Shown: positions 48,131 through 60,758 of the stretch, in pieces | How positions within the stretch are numbered: the first letter of the stretch is position 1 | How the letters are laid out: every line of letters starts with the position of its first letter | Assembly: GCA_004335835.1 (NCBI GenBank) | Contig: RWJK01001977.1 | Coordinates: 1-64,000 of the forward strand | DNA length: 64,000 nucleotides | Source: Scenedesmus sp. ARA3 | Taxonomy: Eukaryota > Chlorophyta > Chlorophyceae > Sphaeropleales > Scenedesmaceae | Direction: 5' to 3' | The notes under the pieces: model-generated | The model's database searches: none | What the model saw: only the letters and a program-made list of their open reading frames with translations | What the model was told of the DNA's origin: nothing | Made by a program: the position numbers and the translations under genes

Positions 48131-50542
48131 ATGTGGAATGCAAGATTCAGGCTAGCAGTTGTGCTAGCCGCTGCGCTGCTGCTGGTGCCATGGCAGGGGC
48201 ACCAATCAACCCAGCAGCAGCAGCAGCCGCAGCAGCGATGGTCGCTACGGCAGCAGCCAGCTGCTGGGCGCTTTGCAGCAGGGCAGGGCCTGTTGGTGTC
48301 ACAGGAGCAGCTAGGAGCAGGCGAGGTGGCAACTGCAAGCCAGTTCCAAGTTTTTGAGGACTCCCTGACAATATCCAGCACAGGTGGCAAGGGCAGGGGG
48401 GGAAGGGGCGGTTCAGGAAACCTAGGCGCGGCTGCTTTCACAGATGTAGAACGACTCACTGAGCTGCAGTTAGGCATCTATAACCTGGCCAGCGCACCAA
48501 GCGTGTACCCCAGCTGTCAGCACAAGGATGGGCGACCACGCAGAAGCACGGCTCGCCGGCCAGACTGCAACAACTACATACCCACTGCGGTGCGGGACCA
48601 GAAGTCATGCTCAACGTGTGTGAGCCAGAGCGTGGCAACTGCCATTCAGATGGCCGCAGCAGCCGCAATGGAGGCTGATGTTGATACCTGGGAGGTGAAC
48701 GCCGCAAGCCTGTACTACTGCAGCGAAGGTGCGTGCCGGCTGCGCCAGTAGCAGCTGCAGGCGGCACCGGGCACGGCGATGGAAGCTTCCTCTGTTGACT
48801 TTAAGTCATACGTCCATGCCAGGCAGATTGTATCTTTTGTTAAAGCCAGCCACCAGCGGCTTCAAGAGCCTCGCCATTGGTAGACGTCCGGCTTGAGACA
48901 GGTCACTCATCAGCATGTCTCTGATACTTGTTGCTGCAGGTGGCCGCAGCTGCAGCACAGGCTACGACATACAGCAGAACTTGTACGACGTGGTGGGTGG
49001 CTGAGGCGTGTCCGTGCGTTGATCACAGCGTCTTGGGACACAAGTGTGCTGTGTTGTGCAATGCTGTTGTGCACAACTTATCCATGCGGCACAACTTATC
49101 CATGCGGCACAACTTATCCCATCTATCCGTGTCGGTGACAAGCAGGTTGTTGGCTGTATATGTTGCACACGTTTGCTTGTTGATATGCCTCGCGCCCTGT
49201 GGCTGGGAGCTAGCACCACTGCCTCCATTGTGTTTGCATGCAAAGGTATATGATGCACCTGCAACGCTCTCATAAAGCTGCGCATGCTTGTCATGTCGCC
49301 AAGCAAACTGCGTGGCGCGCGCATCCGCTAACAACACACAAACTGCTGCTGTGCTATGCGCGCTGCATTCACCTGCAGATTGACAGGGCGCCGCAGCTCA
49401 TCCGCCCCAGCCGCTGCTTATTCAACAGCAGCCAGCTGCGTGATGCAGTGAAGGAGCCTCAGGTCACCTCCTGGATCCCTGCTTGCCAGGCAGCACAGGA
49501 CAGCTGCAGGGGCACCACCAGCAGCAGGCAGCCCTGGCTCAAGTGCGAGTACAAGTCACTGTCTACGTTCTGGGAGGTCCAGCGCCACATCCGCAACCAT
49601 GGCGCAGTGATCTCCAGGTGGGCAGGGCTGTCCAAGATGATGGCGCAGGAGCCTCGTGCATTGAGTGCTGTGACCTCAGGGAACTTGATGGATGGGGGGC
49701 TTGCAGGGACGCGACGCTGTCACTACAGCAGCAGTTGGCTTGTAGTGTCTGCTTGGTGCAATGTGCTTGTGGTGTTGAGTGCTGCTTTGAAGCATTACTG
49801 GTCTGCGGTTTGCAGCCGTTTTGGCGTTGGCTACTTGCATGGTATCAGCGCAGAGTTGCTGGGTGCAATGTAGCATGATAGCTGCCAGGTTTGAACCAAA
49901 AACATGCCACATGGCAGCATAAGCTAGGCCATGCAGTGCGCCAGAAGACACGCTGAACTGCTACCATGCTTGCCATCCTTGCAGCACAACCACATGATAT
50001 TCAGCAGCTGAACCAAACATGTTTCTGTGTTTGCTGCAGGATCACGATCTACAACGACTTTAACGTGCAGATCGGTGAGAAAGTGCGCGAGCAGAAAGGT
50101 GAAGCCATCCCAGCCATCCGCGCCAACGCCACAGCCAAGCCCTGGTATGGCCATGCAGCAGTCATTGTCGGCTATGGTGAGCGCTTTCTGTTTATGATCA
50201 GGGATGCTCCTTTGAAGTAACTTACCCTGTGTCTATGGTGGGGTAATGTATGTCCCGTTGCCAGACTTATATAGCCGTCATCTGAGTGGGCAGCAATGTC
50301 ATCAACAGATGTGCTGCAGCACGGCAAGGGCATGTCAGACAGCCGCCGCTGCAAATGCAAGTCAACAGCTACAACAGCTGGGAAACTGGTCAGCTGTTGC
50401 AGAAACAGCAACAGCAGCAGCAGCAGCAGCACAACCTGCACTGCACAGCTTGCATAGATCAAGATACATCTGCATGCAGTCGATCAAGTTGGACACTGCT
50501 ATGTGTCATCAGCAAACAGCTCCAGTTTGTGATGTTGCCGTC

Positions 50543-50579
<37 letters not shown>

Positions 50580-53500
50580 AGACAACGACAACTACACATG
50601 GACCATGCTCAACAGCTGGGGCAGTGGCCTCAACAGCAGCCAGACACGCAAAAATGGTATCACAGCCGATGGCCTGTTCAAAATCAGTATGGGTCTTGCA
50701 GGTAACCCCAGTAGCAGCAGCAGCAACTACTGCAAACGGCTGTGCAGGCGGAGCAATAGGCTGTTTAAGTGAAGGGAGGTGCATGTGACTGTTACAAAGG
50801 ACAGCGGGCTGAGAGTATGCATGCTAAGGCTTGCGCACTTCAACTTCTATATTTTGGAACGTGCACAGCTGCTGATCAGCAGCCAGCTCAGACACCATGC
50901 AGCAAGCAGCACGTGTGTATGGCAAAAAGTTTGAATAAACCTTCAAGCAGACCGAGAGCATGAACCACGTAGTTGCCTGCTCACGTCCGTGTGCGGCGGC
51001 CACAATGCAAAGAGCGCATATGCCAAGTACTCCTGTGGTTGCTGTGTGTAGGTGTCGGGGCGCCAGATCAGACGTATGGCGTCAGCTGTTCACCACCTCC
51101 CGGCTCCCAGTGGGACCCGTTTGGCGTCCAAAAGTTCTACGGCGGCAAACCACGCAAGAATGTGCAGCTAATGAAGCCTACTGACCGCGTCAACTTGACT
51201 ACAACCTGCTTCAACTACGTGCTCACCAACAATGACACAGTTGCATCTGTGGTAGACCATTTTGAGCAAGACATCCAGGCCTTTGTGGCGAATCAACTGG
51301 AGGTGGCACGCAATCGAGCAGGTGGCGGGGCAGCAAAGGACGGGCCTTGGACTCTCCAAAACACGACGTACAAGCTGATCGGGTCTTACAATGAGCAGCA
51401 GCTGACCAAGATGCTGCAAACCGCACAGGAGGTGCTGCATGGAAGCTTCGAGGTGCCTTACACGGCTTCCATGCAGTGTTCCCACTATGATCCAGCAGGG
51501 AAGCTGACCACTACAAGCTGTGATGCAACCACAGGAGCAGCTCCATGTTTGAAGTATGGCAACGGCACGGTGAACTGCGTCCTGCAGTACGCCTTGATCA
51601 CTGTGCCTAGCATGCTGAGTGGTCCGATCTGGAACAGGACGGTGCGGGTGTGCAACGTCACATACCCGAGTTTTGCGTCCCCACAAGATTCGCAGGTGGG
51701 CTGAGATGATGCTGCATAAGCAGGCTGGCTGGCTGCTGTCATATGATGTTCAAACACCCTGTGTCAGCAAACAGCCAGAGCCAGCAGACATTTTCATGCT
51801 GCCAGCAAAGCAGACTGTATCGCTCGTACAGCGCTTTGCATTGTGCTTTTGTAAGCATGCGCTGTGCTACGAAGCCTTGTGGTCTGCAATGCCTGCATGG
51901 CATGCCCTGTTGTGTTCCCTCAACCACTCAGTCACATATGCACAGCAACACCAGCTTGCTTGGATGAATACCACCACACCGAGCTGCCGTGCGTGTGCAG
52001 CGGTCCACATTGTGTGCCTGTGGAATGAGCTTGTTTCATGTGTGGTGGCTGACAATGTCTGCATGTTGCATGTTCTGTGCAGCCCCGTGCCCTGCTCATG
52101 TCATGCCTTGAGACAGTCTCGTCCACTCAGTCGCGTATGCACAGCAACGCAAACTTGCTTTGATAGATGCGATGACAACACCCTGCTGTGCATACACAGC
52201 ACTCCACGCTGCTCTTCACACGCTGATCCACCATGCCTGCAATCGCCTGATGCCCCGCAGCCTCGTGCCCTACTCAAGCTGAACCTCACCAGCCACATAC
52301 AGCGCAACGAGGCCAGCTACTGCGACCGTACACAATGCGGTGGAAAGCTGACGAGGCGTGTCAGATGTGACAAGGATGGCTTTGTTACTTCAATCTGGAG
52401 TGAAGACACTACGAACAGCGCTACATGTTTCCTGGGCCGCGTGCCACCTACGCTGCCCCTTGCATGGCGCTCACAATACCTGCAGTATGCAGTGGCCGTC
52501 AGTAGCTTCAGTCCCGGCACGATCGATGCCTTGCTCACACTGACACGCCTGCAAGCCATCAACTTGTATGTTGAGTCTGGGACGCTTCCAATGCAACTGG
52601 GTGGGTTGGAACAGCTCAGGCATCTCCTCATTCGCTACAGCTGCCTGAATGGCGTGATGCCACAAGAGTGGAACTTCAGCAGCTTGTCGACATTGATGAT
52701 CACGGGATTCGAAGAGAAGGTCACAGAGTACGACACAGATTACCAAAGTCGGGATCTCCCGCCTGGTTGTGGCATCAGCGGCTCGATACCCCTGGCGTGG
52801 ACTTTGCAGCAGCAGCTGCCCTGGCTGCGGTACTTGTACCTTCCCAATAACAGGCTGTCAGGGACCCTGCACCCGGCTTACAAAACATGGCGGACAGTGG
52901 CTGCAGCTTGGCTTGATAACAATGCATTGTCTGGAAGTATTCCTGCACAGTATGCTGCTTGGGGACTGAAGGAGCTGCGACTGGGTTTCAATAACCTTCA
53001 GGGCACCCTGCCGTCTTTCACGGATGGTGACAAGCCGAGCCATATCCAGAGGTCGCTATCAATCTTGCAGTTGAACAACAACCGCTTTACTGGTGAGATT
53101 GGTTTTTTACATGCTGAGTGTCTGGTTTCTGCTGTGTGGGGGCACGAGTTTCCCTGGTGCCTTTTCAAGTGGGACGGTCTGGGTTGCACCACGTTCAATG
53201 CAAGTATCTTTGCATCAGGCCAAAGTACCAGTTTTTGAGTTTGTCAGCCATTGTGCAGCCACAGAATGTCGCTTGCTGCACACGCAAGCCTTGATATCGA
53301 CTGACCAGCTGCAGTAGCTCTTGCTATGATGCTCTGATGCATGCCGCACGTTTGACGGTGCGTCCCCTACAATGGTGATCACTTTCAAACCTTGCCCTTT
53401 GCTTTCCCGCAGGAAGTTTGCCTGCTGCGTGGTCTGCACTGGATCAGCTCACGAGACTAGATTTATCAAGCAACGAGCTTCAGGGGCAAGTGCCGCTTCA

Positions 53501-56500
53501 ATGGTCTGAATTCAAGGCTGTTTCCACCCTGGATCTAAGCTACAATGTGAAGTGAGCCTGCTGCTCTGTGGCACCTGGTTGGTGAAAGATATCATCATGA
53601 CATACGCGCCTCTGAAATGCACATGCTCTCGCCTGGCTTCAATGCTGTGTGTGGTGGAGGCTGCTAGCTGACAACCAGTTTTCAGGGTGCCACGTGCGTT
53701 CTGCGCTTGTATACGCTGGCTTTGCATATGTAGCAGAGATGTATGGTTGCCTCCGAGCATTTCATGGCCAGATCGACAGCAGCTGCATGCTATGACACTC
53801 GCATGAATCAAATCAATGTGCCTTTGTGTGTGCTGCAGGCTGACGGGCTGCATCCCAGTCCCAGAACAAAAGCAGACAACATTCACAACAGACAGCCTAG
53901 GCACAAACATCACCGGCAGGTGCCCAACGCAGAGGGCAGAGGTGGAAGGCCGCCAACGCGCAGCCCTAGATCTGCTGCCTGTGCTGTTCACAACGGGCGA
54001 GCCTGAGTGGCAGCGCAAGGTCGACAGCGTGCTGCAGTCAACCCGCAGCTTGTCTGACTTCTACGGCAATGCAAGCGGCTCCTCGACTGTTGTCAGGATT
54101 GCGCATCCGGTGCCGAAATGGTCTGGCAGCACATTCCTGGAGCTGCAGTTTGAGGTCGTCCAGGGTGCTCTCTGCGTCACAGGCATCAACACACTAGGCC
54201 TGCGCGTCAACACAACAGTCCTCACGCAGTTTCTTGCGCAGCTGCCGTTCCTCAGGAGTTTCCAGAGTGACAGGTCATGCTTCGACTTCCTTAACGACTG
54301 CATATTTGACGACATGCCTCCAATGCCTATGCCTCTGGACCTTGCCACAGCTGCACCTGTATCCCTGACATCCTTCCAGCTCACAGGCAACAACTTGACC
54401 GGCACCCTGCCACTGCAATGGGGCCAATGGAGCACGATACAAGAGCTCACAATCCGTGCAAACGAGCTGCTGTCTGGCCCTCTCCCAGAGTCCTGGACTG
54501 GCATGCGCTCCCTCACGTTCCTTACACTATCAGGCAACCCCAGTATATCAGGCTCGCTGCCCGCATCATATGGGACGGCCACCTGGGCAGCCACGCTGTC
54601 CCTGCTAGACCTCAGTGAGGATTCAGGGCTGGCCGGTACTGTTCCTAGCTCCTGGGCCGCAATCAAAGCCGGCAGGATCGATGTGCAACGCACCAGCCTT
54701 AGTGGCTGCATCCCTGACCAGCTGCTGAACACTGTTGTCAGCAGCACACAGCCTGTGGCGTACCATGAGCCTTTTACTGGCCCTTGCTCTCAGAACAGCT
54801 CTGACCTGGCGGTGCTGCGGGAGCTGAAAGCTGTGTTCGGTGGCAGCGGCAACCCAGGGCTTGCGACGTGGACAGCAGCGCCTGCTGACTATACACCTAC
54901 CCCACTGCCAGGTGAGTGCATAGTTGCTGCTGGGCCGCGGCCTGGTTGACACAACACGATGTGCTAGGGGTTGCAGCATGCTGCAGCTGATTGCGAACAC
55001 TGCACACAATGCATGCGCGTGCTGATGGTGGCATGATAGCAGTGCAAAACAGACCACCCACCTCTAAGGTCCCGAAAACCATGGCTATTTCTAGTCCGTG
55101 TTTGGGAGTACCATGCGGTGCAGCTGCACCTGAACAAGCTGGCTTGGTACCACCGCAGCTTTCATGCTGCTAAGCAACACACCCACAGGTCATTTTTTGT
55201 GCTGCTGTGCATGTTGCATGCTTGCAATTTCGTGTGACAGTGAGCAGCATTGTGTTGCAGCTGCAGTTGCAAGTGCTACTGAGCTGCTGTGACACATACA
55301 AGCAAGGCAATCAAGGCTGTGTGCTGCTGCATTCTCGCTTGTGCAGGTGCCCCGCCTGGCCCTGCCCCCTACCACTGCAGGAACTGGGCAGGTGTCGCTT
55401 GTGACACCTCCAACCGTGTGTCAGGCCTGGAGTTCAGCAGCACAGCATGCAGCGGGCAGCAGGGCACACCCCTGACGCTTGAAGGCACACTGCTGGCTGT
55501 CCTGCGGAAGCTGCCTTGGCTGCAGGTGCGCTTTGCTGCCTGCAGTGCCATAGCTTTCAGCCGAGTGTGTTGAAAAAAATTGCTGAGCGATGCCTATGCT
55601 TGCTGACACACGCTAGGGTGCTGCATTTATGCCAGAAGCGGTTTACGACTAGAAAGCAGTGTATGCGCCGTGCACGTGTATGACCCCGGGCTGAGCCACA
55701 GCAGGGGTCAAGTACTGGAAACCTTCACCTGCATTGGTTCTGTTGTGTTTGTGGCAGAAGCTGCCGACTGCAGCCTGCAGGCAGCATGCAGTTCTGCCAA
55801 ATGCTTGCATGCAGACCAGACGTTGTCGCATGCAACTGCTTCTGTGTTTCTGCCCTGCAGTCCCTGGACCTGTCACGCTGCAGCCTGCAAGGCCCACTGC
55901 CAGAGGCCCTGGCTGACCTGGCCAACCTGCGCCAGCTCAACCTCAGCAGCAACCCCGCGCTGTCAGGGCCCCTGCCTGCCATGTGGGCAGCCATGCCCCA
56001 CATGCAGCTGCTGGACGTGTCTGGCTGTGCGGTTACCGGCAGCTTGCCTGAGGAGTTTGCTGCGTGGCAGGAGCTGCGGCTGCTGGCTGCAGCTGGCAAC
56101 AGAGGGCTGGGCGGGCAGCTGCCTGCCAGCTGGGGGCTCATGCAGAGCCTGCGGGTGCGTGTACATGCGTCTGCCGCCGAGTGATGGCACAGCTTGACAA
56201 ATACCATCGCAAAACTTCCGACCTGCTTCGGCATTGTTTCATAGCATGTTGTGAGGTGCTATTGTGCATCCTGTAGCCGCAAGCAGCAGGAGTGCCTCTT
56301 GAAACACACGACCGCCGTGTTGACAGGACCGCAAAGGAATCCTGCTGCATCAACAAGTGTCGCTGACCGCTGCCGGCATGCTCTGCAGGTGCTTGACCTG
56401 AGCAACACCTCGCTCACTGGCCAGCTGCCAGCAGCCTGGTTTGAGGCCACAGCCAGCCAGCGCTACCGCAGGCAAGCTGCCATCAATTCCAGTCACGCAG

Positions 56501-57661
56501 CAACCGAATCCACCAGCTCAGCAGCTGACAGCGCCAGCCCAGCTGCTGTGCAAGCCATAGGCCAGGCTGCTGGGCCTGGTCCGAAGGCTCTGCTGGGCCT
56601 GACGCAGCTGCAGGTGCTGCGGCTGGCTGGCAACAGGCTCACCGGCAGCCTGCCTGCCAAGATCTCTGTGCTGTCTCAGCTGAGGGTGCTTGACCTGTCG
56701 GGCAATGCGCTTGAGGGGGTGCTGCCGCTGGAGCTGGCCTCACTGACGCATCTGCAGGTGGGGCAGGAGCTCTGTCGGACCCGACACGGCTGCAAGTGTT
56801 ATGTGTGTACAATGCATGGTCATGATGCAAAGGTCATAGCTGTATTGCCCTCGAACATGATCCTTGCGCATGGCTGATGTATGAGCAGCAGTCTCTGCTG
56901 TGACACACGTTTGTGCTGTGTGTTGTAGCTCAGCAGGCATGCCATGCACTGCCTAGGACACAGCCGTTGTTGCTATAGCAGCAATGCCAGGAGACAACCT
57001 TTGGTACGTGCTAGTACTGGTGGCGCTCACCAAGTGCCACACGCAACTGTGCATGCTGCCGCAGGAGCTGCAGCTGTCGGGCAACAGGCTGCAGGGCGGC
57101 CTGCCTGACGCTCTGGTGCGCCTGACCCAGCTCAACACACTGGACTTGTCCGGCAACAACTTCACCGGTGCGCGCTGACTCTAACCAAAAGCGCGGTGCA
57201 GGCTGGCACAGTGCCGACGCTCGCCAGTTGTTCCCAATGAGTTAGTGTAGATTCCACTGTTTAATGCAATATACCGTCCCCAGCACAGGTGTTGCTGTAA
57301 ACTGCCGACGCATTCCTGAACGACTCAGCCATGCGCCTTCTCCATACCAAACTTTTGACTACAGCTACTGCTGTCCCTGCCTGCTGCAGGCACTTTACCA
57401 GGCCTGTGGGTGGGCCTCACGCAGCTGGCCAGCATCAACCTGGGCTCCAACATGCTGTCCGGGGGAGTGCCGCGCCTGTGGGGCCGCATGGTCAACGCAG
57501 TAACGCACAGCCTGCGGCTGCTGGTGCTGACAGACAACCCTTGCATGGAGCCCGCAGCGCTGCAGGAGAGCATCCAACAGTCAGGCATCACGCAGGGTGG
57601 ACGAGTTACTGTGCAGGTGTCGCCCTCGTATAACAGGCAGTGCACAGCGCCACAGGCGTAG
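48131..57661 (+). CDS. Secreted papain-like cysteine protease fused to leucine-rich repeats
   Basis: Fourteen exons (48131-48728, 48940-48992, 49379-49617, 50040-50176, 50582-50701, 51052-51695, 52261-53092, 53413-53551, 53839-54911, 55347-55525, 55861-56154, 56389-56757, 57065-57167, 57390-57661) join in phase with no stop, giving 1,683 aa. It begins with a signal peptide (LAVVLAAALLLVPWQG). Residues ~140-382 are a C1A peptidase: oxyanion Gln157 and catalytic Cys163 in RDQKSCSTC, His335 in GHAAVIVGY and Asn353 in LNSWG. The Trp normally after the catalytic Cys is Val. Residues 383-597 form an unrecognised, N-glycosylation-rich domain. From ~598 onward there are plant-type LRRs (LSGSIPAQYAAWGLKELRLG, LDLSSNELQGQVP), including an LRRNT-like cap (CRNWAGVACD). 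There is no C-terminal membrane helix, so it is probably secreted. The 50701/51052 join, with a TAG acceptor, is the weakest link between the two halves. Confidence 0.75.
49075..49121 (+). repeat. 18-bp tandem repeat in an intron of the protease-LRR gene
   Basis: Two and a half copies of AACTTATCCATGCGGCAC. Confidence 0.85.
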
Positions 57662-58268
57662 TACAGATGTAGGCTGCCGGTCGACGACATTTGTTTGAGT
57701 GAGTTGTTTTCGGAGAAGGTTTGGAGCTTGCAACAACCACTCTGGCTGTTTGAGTGAGTGAGTTGCGGCAGCCATGACTGCTTGGACTTCATAGCCATGC
57801 GCAGCTGTGAGGTTATGTAGCTGCTGCATGTAGTGAGACATCATGGATGTGTTCCAGTAAACTATCTGTTACTACCATACTGGCTCGGTAAGGGCAACCT
57901 GCAACACGACCGACAGACTAAGTCTATTTGCAAAGCATCCCAGCGACGTTCAGCCGACTGTTGAGACACCGTCATCAAGTCACGTGACAGTTGTGAGGGG
58001 TTGTGTGTGGCTGCCATGAATTTTACAAGCAAGAGGTCATCTCGGCTATGATGTACGTCGCCGCTCTGTCCTGCTCTGGTAATTACTTATAAGTGAGGGC
58101 TGCCATTGTAGATTGGTAAAAGCAAGGTTCACTGTGTTACAAGAGTGACAAGAAAGCCAGCCAGCCAGCAACGAGCACTAAAAACATCAGGGTCATGTGA
58201 TGACAGTGACCAAACCAGCGTCAGCACGCCATCCACGCTGACAGCCGCAGACTACATGTAATCTGAAC
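57662..58268. other. 3' spacer between convergent genes
   Basis: No coding sequence. It lies between the tail-to-tail ends of the protease-LRR gene and the minus-strand membrane protein. Confidence 0.4.
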
Positions 58269-58448
58269 CTACACCTGTAAATCGATTCCTGTCGCAGCAC
58301 TCTTGCTGCTGCTGGCATCATCTGCCTCAGCTGCACCACTCGGCTTGTTGTCAGACTCCCAGGACTGCCGTTGGTCTTTCATGCACGGGATCAGGTCCTG
58401 CTGTGCTGCATTTTGTGGTGCCTGCTGATCATCAGAGCTCAACCGCTC

Positions 58449-58483
<35 letters not shown>

Positions 58484-59863
58484 CCTTCGGCTCTTCAGCA
58501 GGCCACCAGCAAACCACAGAGAACAACCCTTGCACCCAGTGCACAAACGCTGTAATAGCATTGACAAGCCAGCAGAACTGCTGCGCATTGGGCTCTGTGC
58601 TCTGCTCAGCTGTCTCATGAACAGCCCAGTGCCCCGCATGCACAACTGGTATGCCAAGCTTGCTGCTTTTGTTGAGGCCTAACCCCAGGATGCGGAATGG
58701 GGCACCGCCTGTTGAGAGCTGCAGCAGCTGATCTCCAAGGTTCTTGCCGCGCCTGCCGCGGGTCAACAACGAGTAAATGACAAAGCAACACACAGCAGCA
58801 AACCATGCGTTGACAATGACCATTGTGATGCTTGCAGCAAACACAGTCTTTGTCAGGTTGAAGTCACCAGCAAGCTGCCCAGCGCACACTGTGCTGTTTC
58901 TGCCTTCATCACTTTGAAGCCCTTGCTGGCTGTGACCTGGCCGTGGGCCTGGCCGAGTGTTGGCTGTCAGGGCGACCAGCCCAAGCACCACGTTCATCAG
59001 CAGTGCCAGGTAAGCAAGTGTCTGCAGCTGCTGCAAGCACATATCTTTGTACGGCTTCTGGATGTCGTGCCAAATCATGAAGGCAGCACCATACACCACC
59101 ATACGATAGTAGCGTGTAGTATGGACCCATGCTGGGCGATGCCACACTGATCAGCACAATCAGCACCAGCCGCATCTGCAGCAGCCCCTCCCATGCTTTG
59201 CACCTCTCTCGGTATGAGCCATACAAGTACTGTCTCAGCCTGCCGACACCGGTTAAACCCACTGTACCATCAGCCTGCAGCTTCTCTCCTGCCTGTTGTG
59301 TATTAGCACCTGCTGCACGCGTGCGTATCAGCGTGAAGTTGTACACAATGGGCACAAATATCGCTAGCACCAGCACGCCAACTGCGCCCATGATAATCAC
59401 CCAGGGCAGATGAGGCCCTTTCCAACACTTCATCGACATATCAACAGACCAGTAGCGTTGGCCTTCAACTTTGTTGCACATGAAGCTGCCGAGGCTGACC
59501 CGCAACAGCACAGGGTAGAAGTGCGCTAGCGCCACAAAAGCAAGCAGGCGCAGACGATCACGTAGCTCGCAGCACCAGCTTTGAAAGTCTTTGTCCAAGC
59601 CGACTGCCACTGCTACTGTGCTGCACGCATACCTGAGTTTGCCGCGCACACCACGCGCATCATCACAACCCATGTTTAGGTCCGCCAGGCTTCACCCCAC
59701 ACTTGGCCAGTGCACCCACCACCACCACATGCATGATGATCAGCACGGCTATCCAGGAAACAGGAAACGCCAAAGACAGAAGCCCGCGCGAGATACCCCA
59801 AGGCAGCAGAGCTGCCGCTCTATCACGGAGTAGGCACTGCATTGCTGGCACAGCGCCCAGCTC
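58269..59863 (-). pseudogene. Polytopic membrane protein with two frameshifts (3' part)
   Basis: Read from 59863 down, three overlapping frames together make one multi-helix protein. First comes a helix (LAFPVSWIAVLIIMHVVVVG). Second comes RLRLLAFVALAHFYPVLLRV, with SFMCNKVEGQRYWSVDMSMK and another helix (IIMGAVGVLVLAIFVPIV). Third is YYRMVVYGAAFMIWHDIQKP, with two or three helices and a Q-rich tail. Frame changes fall near 59675-59690 and 59110-59160, with no normal intron at either point. The 'VEG..Y...DMS..C' and 'WHDIQKPYKD' blocks recall the C-terminal membrane module of large algal surface proteins with Cys-rich ectodomains (memory, low certainty). The 5' part would lie across the assembly gap. 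The shifts could be decay or sequencing error beside the gap. Confidence 0.55.
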
Positions 59864-60302
59864 CTGACGTGTAAGATGTGTGTGTGCAGGTGCATGAGTG
59901 AAAAAAGTTTTGTAATCAATGAAAACCCCTCTACCCCTCTACATACGGCAAGATACCTTANNNNNNNNNNNNNNNNNNNNNNNNNNNNNNNNNNNNNNNN
60001 NNNNNNNNNNNNNNNNNNNNNNNNNNNNNNNNNNNNNNNNNNNNNNNNNNNNNNNNNNNNNNNNNNNNNNNNNNNNNNNNNNNNNNNNNNNNNNNNNNNN
60101 NNNNNNNNNNNNNNNNNNNNNNNNNNNNNNNNNNNNNNNNNNNNNNGGGTATCACCTGCTGCGGCTGCTACAGTAGCTGCTGGTGTGTGTAGAGGGGTTT
60201 GGGGATCCTGACGTGTGAGAAGTGTGTGTGCAGGTGCATGTGTGAAAAAGTTTGTAATCAATGAAAACCCCTCTACCCCTCTACATACGGCGAGATACCT
60301 TA
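59863..60302. repeat. Direct repeat flanking an assembly gap
   Basis: The ~97-bp sequence from CCTGACGTGT to CGAGATACCTTA (or CAAGATACCTTA) occurs at ~59863-59960 and ~60206-60302. Bases 59961-60146 are Ns (186). A 12-bp inverted pair, AAACCCCTCTAC (~59927) and GTAGAGGGGTTT (~60189), also faces across the gap. Confidence 0.9.
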
Positions 60303-60428
60303 CAGCATCAGTTTGCTGCATCAAGCATGGGCCTCATCACACACACACACACACACGCACGCACACACGCGCACCAGTGGCATGCATGCTACCTGAGCAG
60401 TTGGCAGGCACACCTTGTGTTGTTGCAG

Positions 60429-60758
60429 TCCTCAGTGATGCACAAGCCGCAGAGCATTGCAGACAAGCAGCAGTTGGTGCGTGACTGGGTGTGGTTCAAC
60501 AAGCAACACTACAAGCGCATCGGGCGGCAATTTGACCTAGGTCTGGTTGACAGCATTTACTGTGTCCTCAAACAGCGCCGCCCCGTGTCAGCACGGCAGG
60601 TGGCGGCCCTCAACAGCATAATCCGCAGTTGGCACATACAGGAATGGCAAGCAGAGCACTACCCTGTCTGGAAGGGCAAGGCGCCAGTGCCTGTTGTCAA
60701 ACCGCCTGACAGGCTTGATCACTGTGCTTTCCTTCCTGATGATGATGATGATGTTTGA
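60429..60758 (+). CDS. Unrecognised terminal exon
   Basis: After a good acceptor (TTGTTGCAG) the frame stays open for 109 codons to TGA. It reads like a charged helical protein: QLVRDWVWFNKQHYKRIGRQ, SARQVAALNSIIRSWHIQEW, and an acidic end (DDDDDV). No upstream exon could be assigned because of the gap. Could be the last exon of an ordinary gene or part of an element. Not recognised. Confidence 0.45.
   Translation, partial: SSVMHKPQSIADKQQLVRDWVWFNKQHYKRIGRQFDLGLVDSIYCVLKQRRPVSARQVAALNSIIRSWHIQEWQAEHYPVWKGKAPVPVVKPPDRLDHCAFLPDDDDDV

Noticed and set aside
51052..51110. Separate LRR gene starting at exon 6 with a signal-like run before GVGAPDQ
   Set aside because: No in-frame ATG exists in that stretch, and the exon joins the protease exon in phase.
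59110..59160. A 16-base intron (GTGTGG...CCCAG) repairing the frameshift
   Set aside because: It restores the frame but is far below any workable intron size; an indel is more likely.
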